This document shows, piece after piece, positions 28,050-36,596 of a stretch of 64,000 nucleotides of DNA (position 1 is its first letter; every line of letters starts with the position of its first letter). Location: assembly GCF_007018965.1 (NCBI RefSeq), contig NZ_VJYZ01000018.1:62001-126000 (forward strand), in the 5' to 3' direction. The DNA comes from Paracoccus marinus (GTDB taxonomy: Bacteria; Pseudomonadota; Alphaproteobacteria; Rhodobacterales; Rhodobacteraceae). Below the pieces are notes generated by a model. The model had not been told where the DNA came from, ran no database searches, and worked only from the letters and a program-made list of their open reading frames with translations. The position numbers were made by a program, and so were the translations under genes.

Positions 28050-29114
28050 ATGAAGATCCTGCTTGCCAACGCCCACCCCTATATTCCCCAGATGGTCGGG
28101 GGCGCGCAGTCCAGCATCAACGACCTCGCGCGTGAGTTCGCGGCGCGCGGGCACGAGGTCAGCGTGTTGTCGGGGCTGACCGGCAAGGGCCGCCTGGGCG
28201 TCGTGAGCCGGGTCAAGCTCAAGCTGAACCGGCGCGGCTATGTCGTGGACCGGACGCTCGGCTACCCGGTCTACCGCGCCTGGTTCCCGTGGGAAGTCGC
28301 GGCGGACGTGGCCCGCCGCGTGGGGGCCGACGTGGTGGTGCCGCAGTCGCTGTTTCCGGTGAAGATCGCGCAGGCGCTCGACGGGGTGGATACCCGCGTC
28401 GTGATCTACCTGCGCAACGCCGAGATCGAGGATCTGGGCGGCAGTCTGGATACGCTCAGGAACGTGGGCTACGTCGCCAACTCGAACTTCACCGCCGGCC
28501 GCTTTCGCGAGCTGTTCGGGATCCACGCCGACGTGGTCTATCCCCTGATCCGGCGCGAGACATACCAGACCGAGACGACGCGCGAGAACGTCACCTTCAT
28601 CAACCCCCACCCCCGAAAGGGGCTGGAGATCGCGCTGGGCGTCGCCGAACGCTGCCCCGAGATACCGTTCGTCTTCGTCGCGGGTTGGATGCTGGAACCC
28701 GACGACAAGGCCCGGCTGATGGAACGCTTGGCGGCGCTGCCCAACGTGACGCTGAAGCCGTCCACCGGCGACATGAAGTCGGTCTATGGCAAGGCGCGGA
28801 TCGTGCTGGCCCCCAGCCAGTGGGAAGAAGCGTTCGGCCGCATCGCGGTCGAGCCGCAGTTCAGCGGCATCCCCGTCGTCGCATCCGATCGCGGCGGCCT
28901 GCCCGAGGCGGTGGGGCCGGGCGGGGTGCTGATCGACCCTGCGGCGCCCGCCGACGAATGGGCGGCTGCGGTCCGCAAGCTGTGGCACGACGAGGCCTAT
29001 TACCAGGCCACCTCGCGCGCCGCCCGCGACTTTTCAGCCCGACCCGACATGGACCGGCACGCGCAGGTGGACAAGCTGCTGTCGATCTTCGCGAACGCAC
29101 CCGCGCGCCGGTAG
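28050..29114 (+). CDS. Glycosyltransferase family 4 protein
   Basis: A 354-residue GT-B glycosyltransferase. The N-terminal acceptor domain has ANAHPYIPQMVGGAQSSIND, with the GG loop and helix. The C-terminal donor domain has NVTFINPHPRKGLEIAL, the stretch RIVLAPSQWEEAFGRIAVEP (catalytic E-x7-E) and IPVVASDRGGLPEAVG. It opens the exopolysaccharide region. It has no clear counterpart in the S. meliloti exo genes, so it may add a side sugar or belong to another glycan. Donor and linkage are unknown. Confidence 0.85.
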   Translation: MKILLANAHPYIPQMVGGAQSSINDLAREFAARGHEVSVLSGLTGKGRLGVVSRVKLKLNRRGYVVDRTLGYPVYRAWFPWEVAADVARRVGADVVVPQSLFPVKIAQALDGVDTRVVIYLRNAEIEDLGGSLDTLRNVGYVANSNFTAGRFRELFGIHADVVYPLIRRETYQTETTRENVTFINPHPRKGLEIALGVAERCPEIPFVFVAGWMLEPDDKARLMERLAALPNVTLKPSTGDMKSVYGKARIVLAPSQWEEAFGRIAVEPQFSGIPVVASDRGGLPEAVGPGGVLIDPAAPADEWAAAVRKLWHDEAYYQATSRAARDFSARPDMDRHAQVDKLLSIFANAPARR

Positions 29115-29278
29115 CGCCGCTGTCGTCAGGCGAGGGGCGGGTTGTGGGGGGCTGCCTGCGCTCGCCCGGCGCCGATCGGCAGGAAAACCGGCCCGATCCC
29201 GCTGCCGCGAACGTGTCGTGGCGGATGGACCGTGCCGCAGCGCGCTCACGCGGCGGTTGAAAAACGTCGCCCTGTATA

Positions 29279-29294
29279 CTGTCCGAAAGGACAG
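29279..29294 (+). promoter_or_regulatory. GNRA-loop hairpin next to a TATACT box
   Basis: CTGTCC-GAAA-GGACAG is a perfect 6-bp stem with a GNRA tetraloop, about 95 bases before the deacetylase start. A -10-like TATACT (29275-29280) overlaps its left edge, but no good -35 lies 16-18 bases upstream. It could be a 5'-leader structure or an operator. Confidence 0.3.
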
Positions 29295-29387
29295 GTCGGC
29301 TTTCCTTTACAGGAATCGCCCCGAGGGCCAGCATCGGCAGATCGCCTGGCGCATGTTTCCGAGTCTCATTTTCAAGCAGATGGTCGA

Positions 29388-30281
29388 ATGACAAGATCAT
29401 TGAAGCGGCGGCTCGCCCATGTCGCCGCCCGGCGGTTCGCGCAGCGGAGCGCCCCCGTTTTCCTCGACCGCGCCGTCGTCAGTTTCAGCTTCGACGATTT
29501 CCCCAAAAGTGCCGCCACGACCGGGGCGCGGATCCTCGAGGATCGCGGGCTGCGCGGCACGTTCTATGCCACCGCGTCGAACATGGGCCGCGTCGTCAAC
29601 GGCGTGCGGCAATACGATGCCGAGGATCTTGCCCGCCTGTCCGAACGGGGGCACGAGATCGGGTGCCATTCAGCCACCCACCCCTGGCTCGCGCGCGAGA
29701 CCGAGGATCGCATCCTCACCGAGTTCGAGGCGAACCGCGATCACCTTGCGCTGCTGGGCCACACCAAGCCGCTGCGGACCCACGCCTATCCCTATGGCGA
29801 TGTCAGCCCGCGGGTGAAACGCCACGCGGGACGCTGGTTCGCGGCCAGCCGGGGCATCTGGCCGGGGCTGAACGAGGGGCACATCGACCTGGCGCTGCTG
29901 CGCTGTGTCAGCCTTGAGCCGCATATCCTCGTCCGGCGTTCCGCGCGCGACTGGATCGACCTCGCCGTCCGGCGCAAGGCGTGGCTCATCTTCCTGACCC
30001 ACGACGTGACCGAGGATCATTCGCGCTACGGGACCGACCCCGGCGCGCTTGCGGGCGTGGTGGACCACGCCATAGCCGCCGGGGCGGCCGTGCTGCCGGT
30101 CGCCGAGGCGCTGGACCTCGCGCTGGCCCGCCCGCGCGAGCCGCAGGCAGAAACGCGGCTTGAAGGGCTGGCCGACGGGCGCGGTCTGGCGGCCGGCGGT
30201 CTGGCGGCAGGTGGTCTGGCGGCAGGTGGTTTGGGGACTGGTGGTCTAGGGCGGGCGCTTTGCCGACCGTTGGCGCGGTGA
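29388..30281 (+). CDS. Polysaccharide deacetylase family protein (CE4)
   Basis: A 297-residue NodB-homology protein. The motif VVSFSFDDFPKS gives the catalytic Asp and metal Asp (D36, D37), GCHSATHPWL the metal histidines (H94, H98), and LIFLTHDV the late histidine. CE4 enzymes remove N- or O-acetyl groups from polysaccharides. No signal peptide is evident, so it may act in the cytosol, perhaps on a lipid-linked precursor. The C-terminus is a Gly/Leu/Ala tail made of 5-residue repeats encoded by a 15-bp tandem repeat. It sits in the exo region, suggesting a modified EPS. Confidence 0.83.
   Translation: MTRSLKRRLAHVAARRFAQRSAPVFLDRAVVSFSFDDFPKSAATTGARILEDRGLRGTFYATASNMGRVVNGVRQYDAEDLARLSERGHEIGCHSATHPWLARETEDRILTEFEANRDHLALLGHTKPLRTHAYPYGDVSPRVKRHAGRWFAASRGIWPGLNEGHIDLALLRCVSLEPHILVRRSARDWIDLAVRRKAWLIFLTHDVTEDHSRYGTDPGALAGVVDHAIAAGAAVLPVAEALDLALARPREPQAETRLEGLADGRGLAAGGLAAGGLAAGGLGTGGLGRALCRPLAR
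30183..30250 (+). repeat. 15-bp tandem repeat inside the deacetylase C-terminus
   Basis: Four units of about 15 bp (GGTCTGGCGGCAGGT type; units at 30183, 30198, 30213, 30228) plus a partial fifth encode GLAAG repeats. Units two and three are identical, so the array may change length by slippage without frameshift. Confidence 0.8.
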
Positions 30282-30501
30282 CAGGCGGAATGGCGCGGGC
30301 CTGACGGGTGGCGCGTTGCTCAGGGCCGCCGGTGGCGGCATAAGGGCGCGCGTGACGAATGGCCGGGTTCGCGGGCCGACCACGGGCGGCGCGGGACCGG
30401 CACGGCAGGGCAGGGGCGATCGCGTTGCGCCCTTCCGATATGATCCCCCCATATGAACCCCCGTGCGCCTTTCGCGCGCGGCGCGGCGGATACGAGGACC
30501 G

Positions 30502-31962
30502 ATGGCAAGCCTTGGCGACATGCAGACGACGGATGCGGCGCGGTTCCCCCGTGCCGCGCGCCCGGCTGCGCGCCCGGCCGCGTATCCGCCCGCACACCCG
30601 TCTGCTCGTCGCCCGGGGTTCGTCCTGACCTATTCGCCCACGGTCGTCGTGGGGTTCCTGTGCCTTCTCGGCGCGGCGCTGCTGCCGATGCTGGGGTCCA
30701 AGGGCGCACTGGTGTTCCTGCTGGCGGGCGCCGGCCTGATCGCGATGCGGCCCGGTGCCACCATCGCCGCGATGGGGCGCAACTGGCTGATCGTGGCGCT
30801 GGCGCTGTGGTGCCTGTGTTCGTTCACGTGGTCCGATTACCCGGGCGTCACCGTGCGCTACGGGGTCCAGCTTCTGCTGACGGTGATGATCGGGATCACG
30901 CTCGCGGACCGGCTGCCGCCTGCGATCTTCGTCAAGCTGGTGCTCGTGGCGCAGCTGATGGCATCGCTCGCCAGCTTCGCCACGGGCCGGTCGCGGGGCG
31001 ACGGCGGCGGGTATCTGGGGATCTACGCCAGCAAGAACGCGCTGGCGGCGGCAAGCGGGATCCTCGTGATCGCGGCGGTCGCGGTGCTGTTCGACCGGCG
31101 CGCCACGCGGCTGTGGCGGGTGCTGGCGCTGGCGGGCCTTGCCGCGGGCGGAATGCTGCTTTTGATGGCCAAGTCCACCGGCGCGATCCTTGCGGTCGGC
31201 GGCACGGTGGGCGTGTTCGGCCTGCTTTACGTGCTGCGCAGGCTCGACGGGCCGGTGCGGCTGGCGGTCGTGGCGCTGGCGACGCTGCTGGTCGCGGTCG
31301 TGACGGTGATCCTTACCGGCATGTTCGACGAGCTGTCGCAGGCGTTTCTCAGCGCGACCGGAAAGGACCTGACCCTGACCGGCCGCACCGAGCTGTGGGC
31401 GACCGCCTTCGGCGAGATCGCGCGCCATCCGTTTGCCGGCACCGGCTACCAGGCGTTCTGGGTGGTGGGAAACCAGCTGGCCGAGCAGCTGTGGGCCGAG
31501 TTCGGGATCGAGACCCGCACGGGGTTCAACTTTCACAACACCCTCATCTCGAACGCGGTCGAGATCGGGCTGATCGGCATCACGATCCAGGCGGTGCTGT
31601 TTTACGGCGCGCTCTGGGCGATGCTGTCATGGACCATCCGCAGTCCCGGCGCGGGTTCCATCTTCTTTGCGCTGTTCATGGTGCGGCAGTTCGTGCTGAT
31701 GCAGGTCGAGCTGGTGTTTTTCTTCCAGTTCGACTTCTCGTCGATCATCACCATCGTGGCGATCTGCCACGCGGCCGGGTTCAGACAGGCCGCGCGCGCC
31801 GTGGACCGGATGCCCCGGGCCGCTTACGGACGGGCGGGTCGGGCAGGCTCGTTCGCCGCCGCCGCGGGGCGCGGCAACCGGCCAAGCTGGCCCGCCTCGA
31901 TCCACGCGCCTTCGAGCAACCAGTGGCCCCGCGCCCGCAGGCCGATCCGCCGCGACGGGTAA
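30502..31962 (+). CDS. O-antigen ligase/polymerase family protein (ExoQ-like)
   Basis: A 486-residue inner-membrane protein with about ten helices. It has the Wzy/WaaL-type feature of a large periplasmic loop between helices: LTLTGRTELWATAFGEIARH, then PFAGTGYQAFW, where GRxxLW and GxG segments are characteristic. HNTLISNAVEIGLIGI follows. Among exo genes the match in role and place is ExoQ, the repeat-unit polymerase. The C-terminal 70 residues are polar and Ala/Arg/Pro-rich. ATG at 30502 has GAGGA upstream; ATG at 30520 is an alternative. Confidence 0.78.
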   Translation: MASLGDMQTTDAARFPRAARPAARPAAYPPAHPSARRPGFVLTYSPTVVVGFLCLLGAALLPMLGSKGALVFLLAGAGLIAMRPGATIAAMGRNWLIVALALWCLCSFTWSDYPGVTVRYGVQLLLTVMIGITLADRLPPAIFVKLVLVAQLMASLASFATGRSRGDGGGYLGIYASKNALAAASGILVIAAVAVLFDRRATRLWRVLALAGLAAGGMLLLMAKSTGAILAVGGTVGVFGLLYVLRRLDGPVRLAVVALATLLVAVVTVILTGMFDELSQAFLSATGKDLTLTGRTELWATAFGEIARHPFAGTGYQAFWVVGNQLAEQLWAEFGIETRTGFNFHNTLISNAVEIGLIGITIQAVLFYGALWAMLSWTIRSPGAGSIFFALFMVRQFVLMQVELVFFFQFDFSSIITIVAICHAAGFRQAARAVDRMPRAAYGRAGRAGSFAAAAGRGNRPSWPASIHAPSSNQWPRARRPIRRDG

Positions 31963-32063
31963 TCGCCCGCGTTGCTTGCCGCGACGTCGCCGGACACTCG
32001 CGTGTTGAGCCTTTGGCGCCGAGCGGGTAAGAGCCGGGCGACCTTCGGAACGGGATCAGATCC

Positions 32064-33107
32064 ATGCCGGACCAGACCGCCGCACGTCCCGACCCCGCCC
32101 GCCCATCGCCGCAGGTGTCCGTCGTCGTCACCGCCTACGACGCCGAGGCGACGATCGCCGACGCCGTGCGCTCGGCCCTGGCCGAACCCGAGGTGGCCGA
32201 GGTGATCGTGGTCGACGACGCCTCGCGCGATGCCACCGCGCACGCGGCCGCCCATGCGGCGGGCGGCGACCCGCGCCTTGTCGTCCTGCGCCAGCCCCGG
32301 AACGGCGGGCCCGCCGCCGCGCGCAACCGCGCCTTCGCCGCCGCGCGCGGGGACTTCGTGGCGGTGCTGGACGCCGACGACTTCGTCCTGCCGGGGCGGT
32401 TCGCGCGCCTGCTCGCGGTGCCCGACTGGGACCTGGTGGCCGACAACATCCTGTTCGTGACCGAGGCGACGGTGCCCGACGACCTGCCCCCCGTGCCCCG
32501 CGCCGCGGGCAAGGGCGTGATCGACATCGACCTGAACGGCTTTGTGCGCGCGAACCTGTCCAGCAAGGGCTCGGCCCGGCACGAATGGGGCTTTCTCAAG
32601 CCCGTCATCCGGCTGGACTTCCTGCGCCGCCACCGCCTTCGCTACGACGAAAGGCTGCGGCTGGGCGAGGATTACGACCTTTATGTCCGCATGTTGCAGG
32701 CGGGCGCGCGGTTCCGCGCCATCCGCGAGGTGGGCTATGCCGCCCGCTGGCGCGAGAACTCGCTGAGCTCGCGCCACCGCACCGAGGATCTGGAGGCGCT
32801 GTGGCGCGCCTCGGAAAGCCATCTGGCGGCGTGGCGCGCGGCGGACGGGGGCAAGCGCGTGGGGACGGATGGGGGCGCGGCCGTGGCGGCGCTGGCGGAT
32901 CACCGGCGCGACCTGCACCATCGGTTCGCGCTGCGCGATTTCCTCGACAACCGCGCGCGCATGGGCCGGGCGGGGGCTATGGTGTCGGCCCTGCGCCAGC
33001 CCGAAACGATCCTGCCGATCGCGCGCGGGATCCTGCGCGACAAGCTGGCCGCGCGCCGGCCCGACATTCGTCCGACCCGGATCGGCCGCCTGCTGATCGA
33101 GGACTGA
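32064..33107 (+). CDS. exoU: Glycosyltransferase family 2, ExoU-like
   Basis: A 347-residue GT-A glycosyltransferase. The GT2 core is VSVVVTAYDAEATIADAVRS, EVIVVDDASRDAT and the DxD region GDFVAVLDADDFVLPGRF. DWDLVADNILFV and a late RLRLGEDYDLYVRML follow. The pattern of these segments is that of ExoU, which adds the sixth sugar (beta-1,6-glucose) of the succinoglycan repeat. The exact linkage cannot be read from sequence. No membrane helix is evident, as in ExoU. Confidence 0.72.
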   Translation: MPDQTAARPDPARPSPQVSVVVTAYDAEATIADAVRSALAEPEVAEVIVVDDASRDATAHAAAHAAGGDPRLVVLRQPRNGGPAAARNRAFAAARGDFVAVLDADDFVLPGRFARLLAVPDWDLVADNILFVTEATVPDDLPPVPRAAGKGVIDIDLNGFVRANLSSKGSARHEWGFLKPVIRLDFLRRHRLRYDERLRLGEDYDLYVRMLQAGARFRAIREVGYAARWRENSLSSRHRTEDLEALWRASESHLAAWRAADGGKRVGTDGGAAVAALADHRRDLHHRFALRDFLDNRARMGRAGAMVSALRQPETILPIARGILRDKLAARRPDIRPTRIGRLLIED

Positions 33108-33357
33108 TCGGCACCTCGCCGCCTGCGCGGCCCCGCCTCGCGCGCCGCGCGACCGTCACATAAAGGTGCGCCACTGTTGATAAAGCCGCCCGGATCGCCC
33201 GGTTTTACCGCGGCGCGACATCGTTTAAGGGCGTCCGTGTGATTGCAACTGGATCATTTGCCAGCCCGGCCGGGGCCGCACGTCCCGCCCCGATCGCGGA
33301 CCGGATCGCGGCCCCGCCCGCGGCCCCACCCGCGACCCCAGACGTCGGAGAGCATGC

Positions 33358-34545
33358 TTGCGCGTGACCTATCTCGCCCACGACCTTGACGATCCGTCCG
33401 TGTGGCGGCGGGTCGAGATGCTGCGGCGCGGTGGCGCGACCGTGGCCGTCGCGGGCTTTCGCCGCGGCGGGGGCGCGCTGCCCGACGCGGCCGTGGTGCT
33501 GGGGCGCACCGCCAACGGCCGCATGGTCCAGCGCGTCCGCGCGGTGATCGCGGCGCTGCCCCGGATCGCGCGGCTGGTGCCCGAGACGTCGGCCGCAACA
33601 GGTGACGGCGAGGCGGCTGGTCCCGAGGTCGTGCTGGCCCGCAACCTGGAAATGCTGGCGCTCGGCGCGGCGCTGGTCCGCAGGCGGGGCGGGCGGCTGG
33701 TCTATGAACTGCTCGACATTCACGGGATGATGCTGGGGCAGGGGATCGCCAAACGCGCGCTGCGCCGGGTCGAGGCGGGGCTGCTGGCCGCCACGCGGCT
33801 GATCGTGATCTCGTCGCCCGCCTTCGACACCCGGTATCTGCGCGGCTACGGCCAGCCCGACGTGCCGACGCTGCTGGTCGAGAACAAGCCTTTCGCGCAA
33901 CCCTCGGACGACGCGCCCCGGCCCTCGCGCACCGCGCCCGCGCCGGGCGGGATCGAGGACGGGGGGCCGCTGATCGTCGGCTGGTTCGGGATGCTGCGCT
34001 GCCGCTGGTCGCTGCTGACGCTCGACGCCGTGACGCGCGCCGAGCCGGGGCGCTGCAAGGTGCGCCTGCGCGGCCGCCCGGCGCTGGACGTGATCCCCGA
34101 TTTCCACGCGGTCGTGGACGCGAACCCGGACCTGGAGTTTCTGGGCCCCTATGACTGGCCGGGTGACCTGCCCCGCATCTATGCCGAGGTTGACGTGGCC
34201 TGGCTGTTCGACCGCTATCAGGCCGGCCAGAACTCGGACTGGCTGCTGCCGAACCGGCTGTACGAGGGGTGCCTGAACGGCGCGGTGCCGGTTGCGCTGG
34301 ACGGGACCGAGGTCGCGCGGCGGGTGCAGTCGTGGGACTGCGGCGTGATCGTGCCGGGCGCGGGCGATGCAGGCCCGGCGGTGCCGGTGGTGGCGCGGGC
34401 CCTGGCCGCCATCGACGCGCCCGCCCTTGCGGCGCGCCGCGCCGCCGTGGCCGCGATCCCGCGCGACCGACTTGAAATGAACGAGGCCGAATGCCGCCGC
34501 CTGACCCGCGCGATCTGCGGCGAGAACGCGGGGACCACGACATGA
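33358..34545 (+). CDS. exoL: Glycosyltransferase, ExoL-like (succinoglycan third sugar)
   Basis: A 395-residue GT-B-like protein with the start typical of ExoL, MRVTYLAHDLDDPSVWRRVE, followed by ARNLEMLALGAALVRR, RLVYELLDIH and a C-terminal DWLLPNRLYEGCLNG. In succinoglycan synthesis ExoL adds glucose in beta-1,4 linkage as the third sugar. The start is a TTG at 33358 with GGAGAG six bases upstream; GTG at 33364 is two codons later. It overlaps the exoA-like gene by four bases (ATGA), giving coupled translation. Confidence 0.75.
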   Translation: MRVTYLAHDLDDPSVWRRVEMLRRGGATVAVAGFRRGGGALPDAAVVLGRTANGRMVQRVRAVIAALPRIARLVPETSAATGDGEAAGPEVVLARNLEMLALGAALVRRRGGRLVYELLDIHGMMLGQGIAKRALRRVEAGLLAATRLIVISSPAFDTRYLRGYGQPDVPTLLVENKPFAQPSDDAPRPSRTAPAPGGIEDGGPLIVGWFGMLRCRWSLLTLDAVTRAEPGRCKVRLRGRPALDVIPDFHAVVDANPDLEFLGPYDWPGDLPRIYAEVDVAWLFDRYQAGQNSDWLLPNRLYEGCLNGAVPVALDGTEVARRVQSWDCGVIVPGAGDAGPAVPVVARALAAIDAPALAARRAAVAAIPRDRLEMNEAECRRLTRAICGENAGTTT

Positions 34546-35555
34546 GGTCAGCCATGCCCGATCCCCGCGCCCTCAAGGTGCTGGTCGTCATCCCGACCCT
34601 GAACGAGGAAGCGCATATCGCCCAGGTGCTGGACGGGATCGCCGGTTTCGCCGCCCGCCACGACGCGCTGGTGGTGGTTGCCGATGGCGGGTCGAACGAC
34701 AGCACCTGCGAGATCGTGCGCGCCCGCGCCGTCCGCGACGACCGGGTCCGGCTGATCGACAACCCGCGCCGCCTGCAGGCCGCCGCCGTGAACCTTGCGG
34801 TCGAGCGGTTCGGCGACGGGCGCGACTGGCTTTTGCGGCTGGATGCCCACAGCGCCTATCCAGCCGATTTCGGCGACGTGCTGCTGGCCGAAGCGGCGCA
34901 AGGCGGGGCCGACAGCGTCGTCGTCTCGATGCAGGCGCAGGGGGACGGCTTCCTGCAGCGCGTGATCGCGGACGCGCAGAACTCGCGCATCGGCAATGGC
35001 GGGTCGGCGCACCGGCTGCTGGGCGCGGGCGCGTGGGTCGAGCATGGGCACCACGCGCTGATGCGGATCGCCGCCTTCCGGGAGGTCGGCGGCTACGACC
35101 CGACCTTCAGCCACAACGAGGATGCGGAGCTTGACCGCCGCCTGCTCGCCGCCGGGCACCGGATCTGGCTGACCGGCAAGACCCGCCTGACCTATTTCCC
35201 GCGCCGCCGGATCGGCCCGCTGATGCGGCAGTATTTCAACTTTGGCCGGGGCCGGGCGCGCAACCTTATCAAGCACCGCGCAAGGCCGGGGCTGCGGCAG
35301 GCGGTGGTGGCGCTGCTGGCGCCCGCCGTGGCGCTGGCGGTGCTGACGCCGCTTTCCCTTGTGTTCGCGCTGCCGTTGGCGCTGTGGCTGCTGGCCTGCC
35401 TCGCGGGCGGCGCGGGTATCGCCGTCCAGACCGGCCGCGTGGCGGGGATCCTGTCCGGCTTCGTCGCCGGGTCGATGCACATGGCCTGGTCGGTCGGGTT
35501 CTGGCGGCAGTGGCTCGCGCCCCGCCGCGCGCCCGCAATGGCAGCAGCGAGGTAA
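34542..35555 (+). CDS. exoA: Glycosyltransferase family 2, ExoA-like
   Basis: A 337-residue GT2 protein. The core is VLVVIPTLNEEAHIAQVLDG, VVVADGGSNDSTCEIV and LLRLDAHSAYP, then GGYDPTFSHNEDAELDRRL (ED motif). Two or three C-terminal membrane helices follow (VALLAPAVALAVLTPLSLVF and neighbours). ExoA adds the first glucose (beta-1,3) to the lipid-linked galactose. The first ATG overlaps the exoL-like stop; ATG at 34554 has its own GAGGT five bases upstream and is equally possible. Confidence 0.78.
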   Translation: MRSAMPDPRALKVLVVIPTLNEEAHIAQVLDGIAGFAARHDALVVVADGGSNDSTCEIVRARAVRDDRVRLIDNPRRLQAAAVNLAVERFGDGRDWLLRLDAHSAYPADFGDVLLAEAAQGGADSVVVSMQAQGDGFLQRVIADAQNSRIGNGGSAHRLLGAGAWVEHGHHALMRIAAFREVGGYDPTFSHNEDAELDRRLLAAGHRIWLTGKTRLTYFPRRRIGPLMRQYFNFGRGRARNLIKHRARPGLRQAVVALLAPAVALAVLTPLSLVFALPLALWLLACLAGGAGIAVQTGRVAGILSGFVAGSMHMAWSVGFWRQWLAPRRAPAMAAAR

Positions 35556-35561
35556 GCGCCG

Positions 35562-36596
35562 ATGTCACCCGCATCCCCGATGACGCCCGGGTCGCCCGAC
35601 ACCCCCGACATCTGGATCGGCGTCTGCACCTTCCGCAGGCCCGAGCTGGAGGTCACGCTGAACTCGCTGGCGCGGATCGACCGCACCGGGACGGCCGTCG
35701 GCGTCGTCATCGCCGACAACGATTCCACCCCGTCGGCGCAGGCGCTGGTGGAACGGATCGCCGCGACTTTTCCGATGCCGCTCATCTATCTGCATGCGCC
35801 CGAACGCAACATCTCGATCGCGCGGAATGCGCTGCTGGACCATGCGCGGGGGGCGGGGGCGCGGCTCTTGCTGTCGATCGACGACGACCAGTGGGTCGGG
35901 CCGGACTGGCTGGACCAGATGTTGAAACCCTGGCGCGAGGGGCAGGACGGCGCCCCGGAAAGCCGGATCGGCGCGGTCCTTGGCCCCGTCCACGGCGTCT
36001 ATCAGCCAGGCACGCCGGACTGGATGGCACGCGGGCGGCTGCACGACACCGTGCCGGTGCGGCGCCGCGACGGCGCGATCGTCAGCGGCTACACCGGCAA
36101 CACCCTGCTGGACCTGGCCGACCCGGCGCTTTCCGACCTGCGCTTCGACGTCGCGCGCGGCCGTTCGGGCGGCGAGGATACGGCCTTCTTCTCGGCCTAC
36201 CTGCGCGCGGGCGGGCGGATCGCCTTTGCGCCCGACGCGACCGCCGAGGAAACCGTGCCCGCCGACCGCGCGAGCCTGCGCTGGCTTCTCAAGCGCCGCT
36301 ACCGGATGGGGCAGACCCATGCGAGCCTGATCGCCCGCGACAAATCGCGGACCGGGCGGCTGGGGCAGGCGGGAATCGCTGCCGCCAAGGCCGCGGCCTG
36401 CGGCGGAATGGCGCTGCTGGGCGCCGGCAGGCCCGCGTGGCGCAACCGCCAGTTGATGCGCGCGGCCCTTCACATAGGCGCAGGCGCGTATCTTGCGGGC
36501 GCGCCGCGGATCGAGCTTTACGGAACCCCGCCGGTCTGCGCAGGCTCCGTCCAGCCTGACGGGCAGGGCGGACCAAAGGGGTCGAAAGGAACATGA
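35562..36596 (+). CDS. exoM: Glycosyltransferase family 2, ExoM-like
   Basis: A 344-residue GT2 protein. The opening IWIGVCTFRRPELEVTLNSL and the DxD-type region LLLSIDDDQWVGPDWLDQML, with RNISIARNALL between, match ExoM, which adds the fourth sugar (beta-1,4-glucose). A late SGGEDTAFFSAYLRAGGRI holds the acceptor-side acidic residues. It lies six bases after exoA and overlaps exoP by four bases (ATGA), so exoL-A-M-P are one coupled string. Confidence 0.77.
   Translation: MSPASPMTPGSPDTPDIWIGVCTFRRPELEVTLNSLARIDRTGTAVGVVIADNDSTPSAQALVERIAATFPMPLIYLHAPERNISIARNALLDHARGAGARLLLSIDDDQWVGPDWLDQMLKPWREGQDGAPESRIGAVLGPVHGVYQPGTPDWMARGRLHDTVPVRRRDGAIVSGYTGNTLLDLADPALSDLRFDVARGRSGGEDTAFFSAYLRAGGRIAFAPDATAEETVPADRASLRWLLKRRYRMGQTHASLIARDKSRTGRLGQAGIAAAKAAACGGMALLGAGRPAWRNRQLMRAALHIGAGAYLAGAPRIELYGTPPVCAGSVQPDGQGGPKGSKGT

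Noticed and set aside
30183-30250. Repeats suggesting a CRISPR array
   Set aside because: The units are directly adjacent 15-bp tandem copies without spacers and lie in a coding frame.
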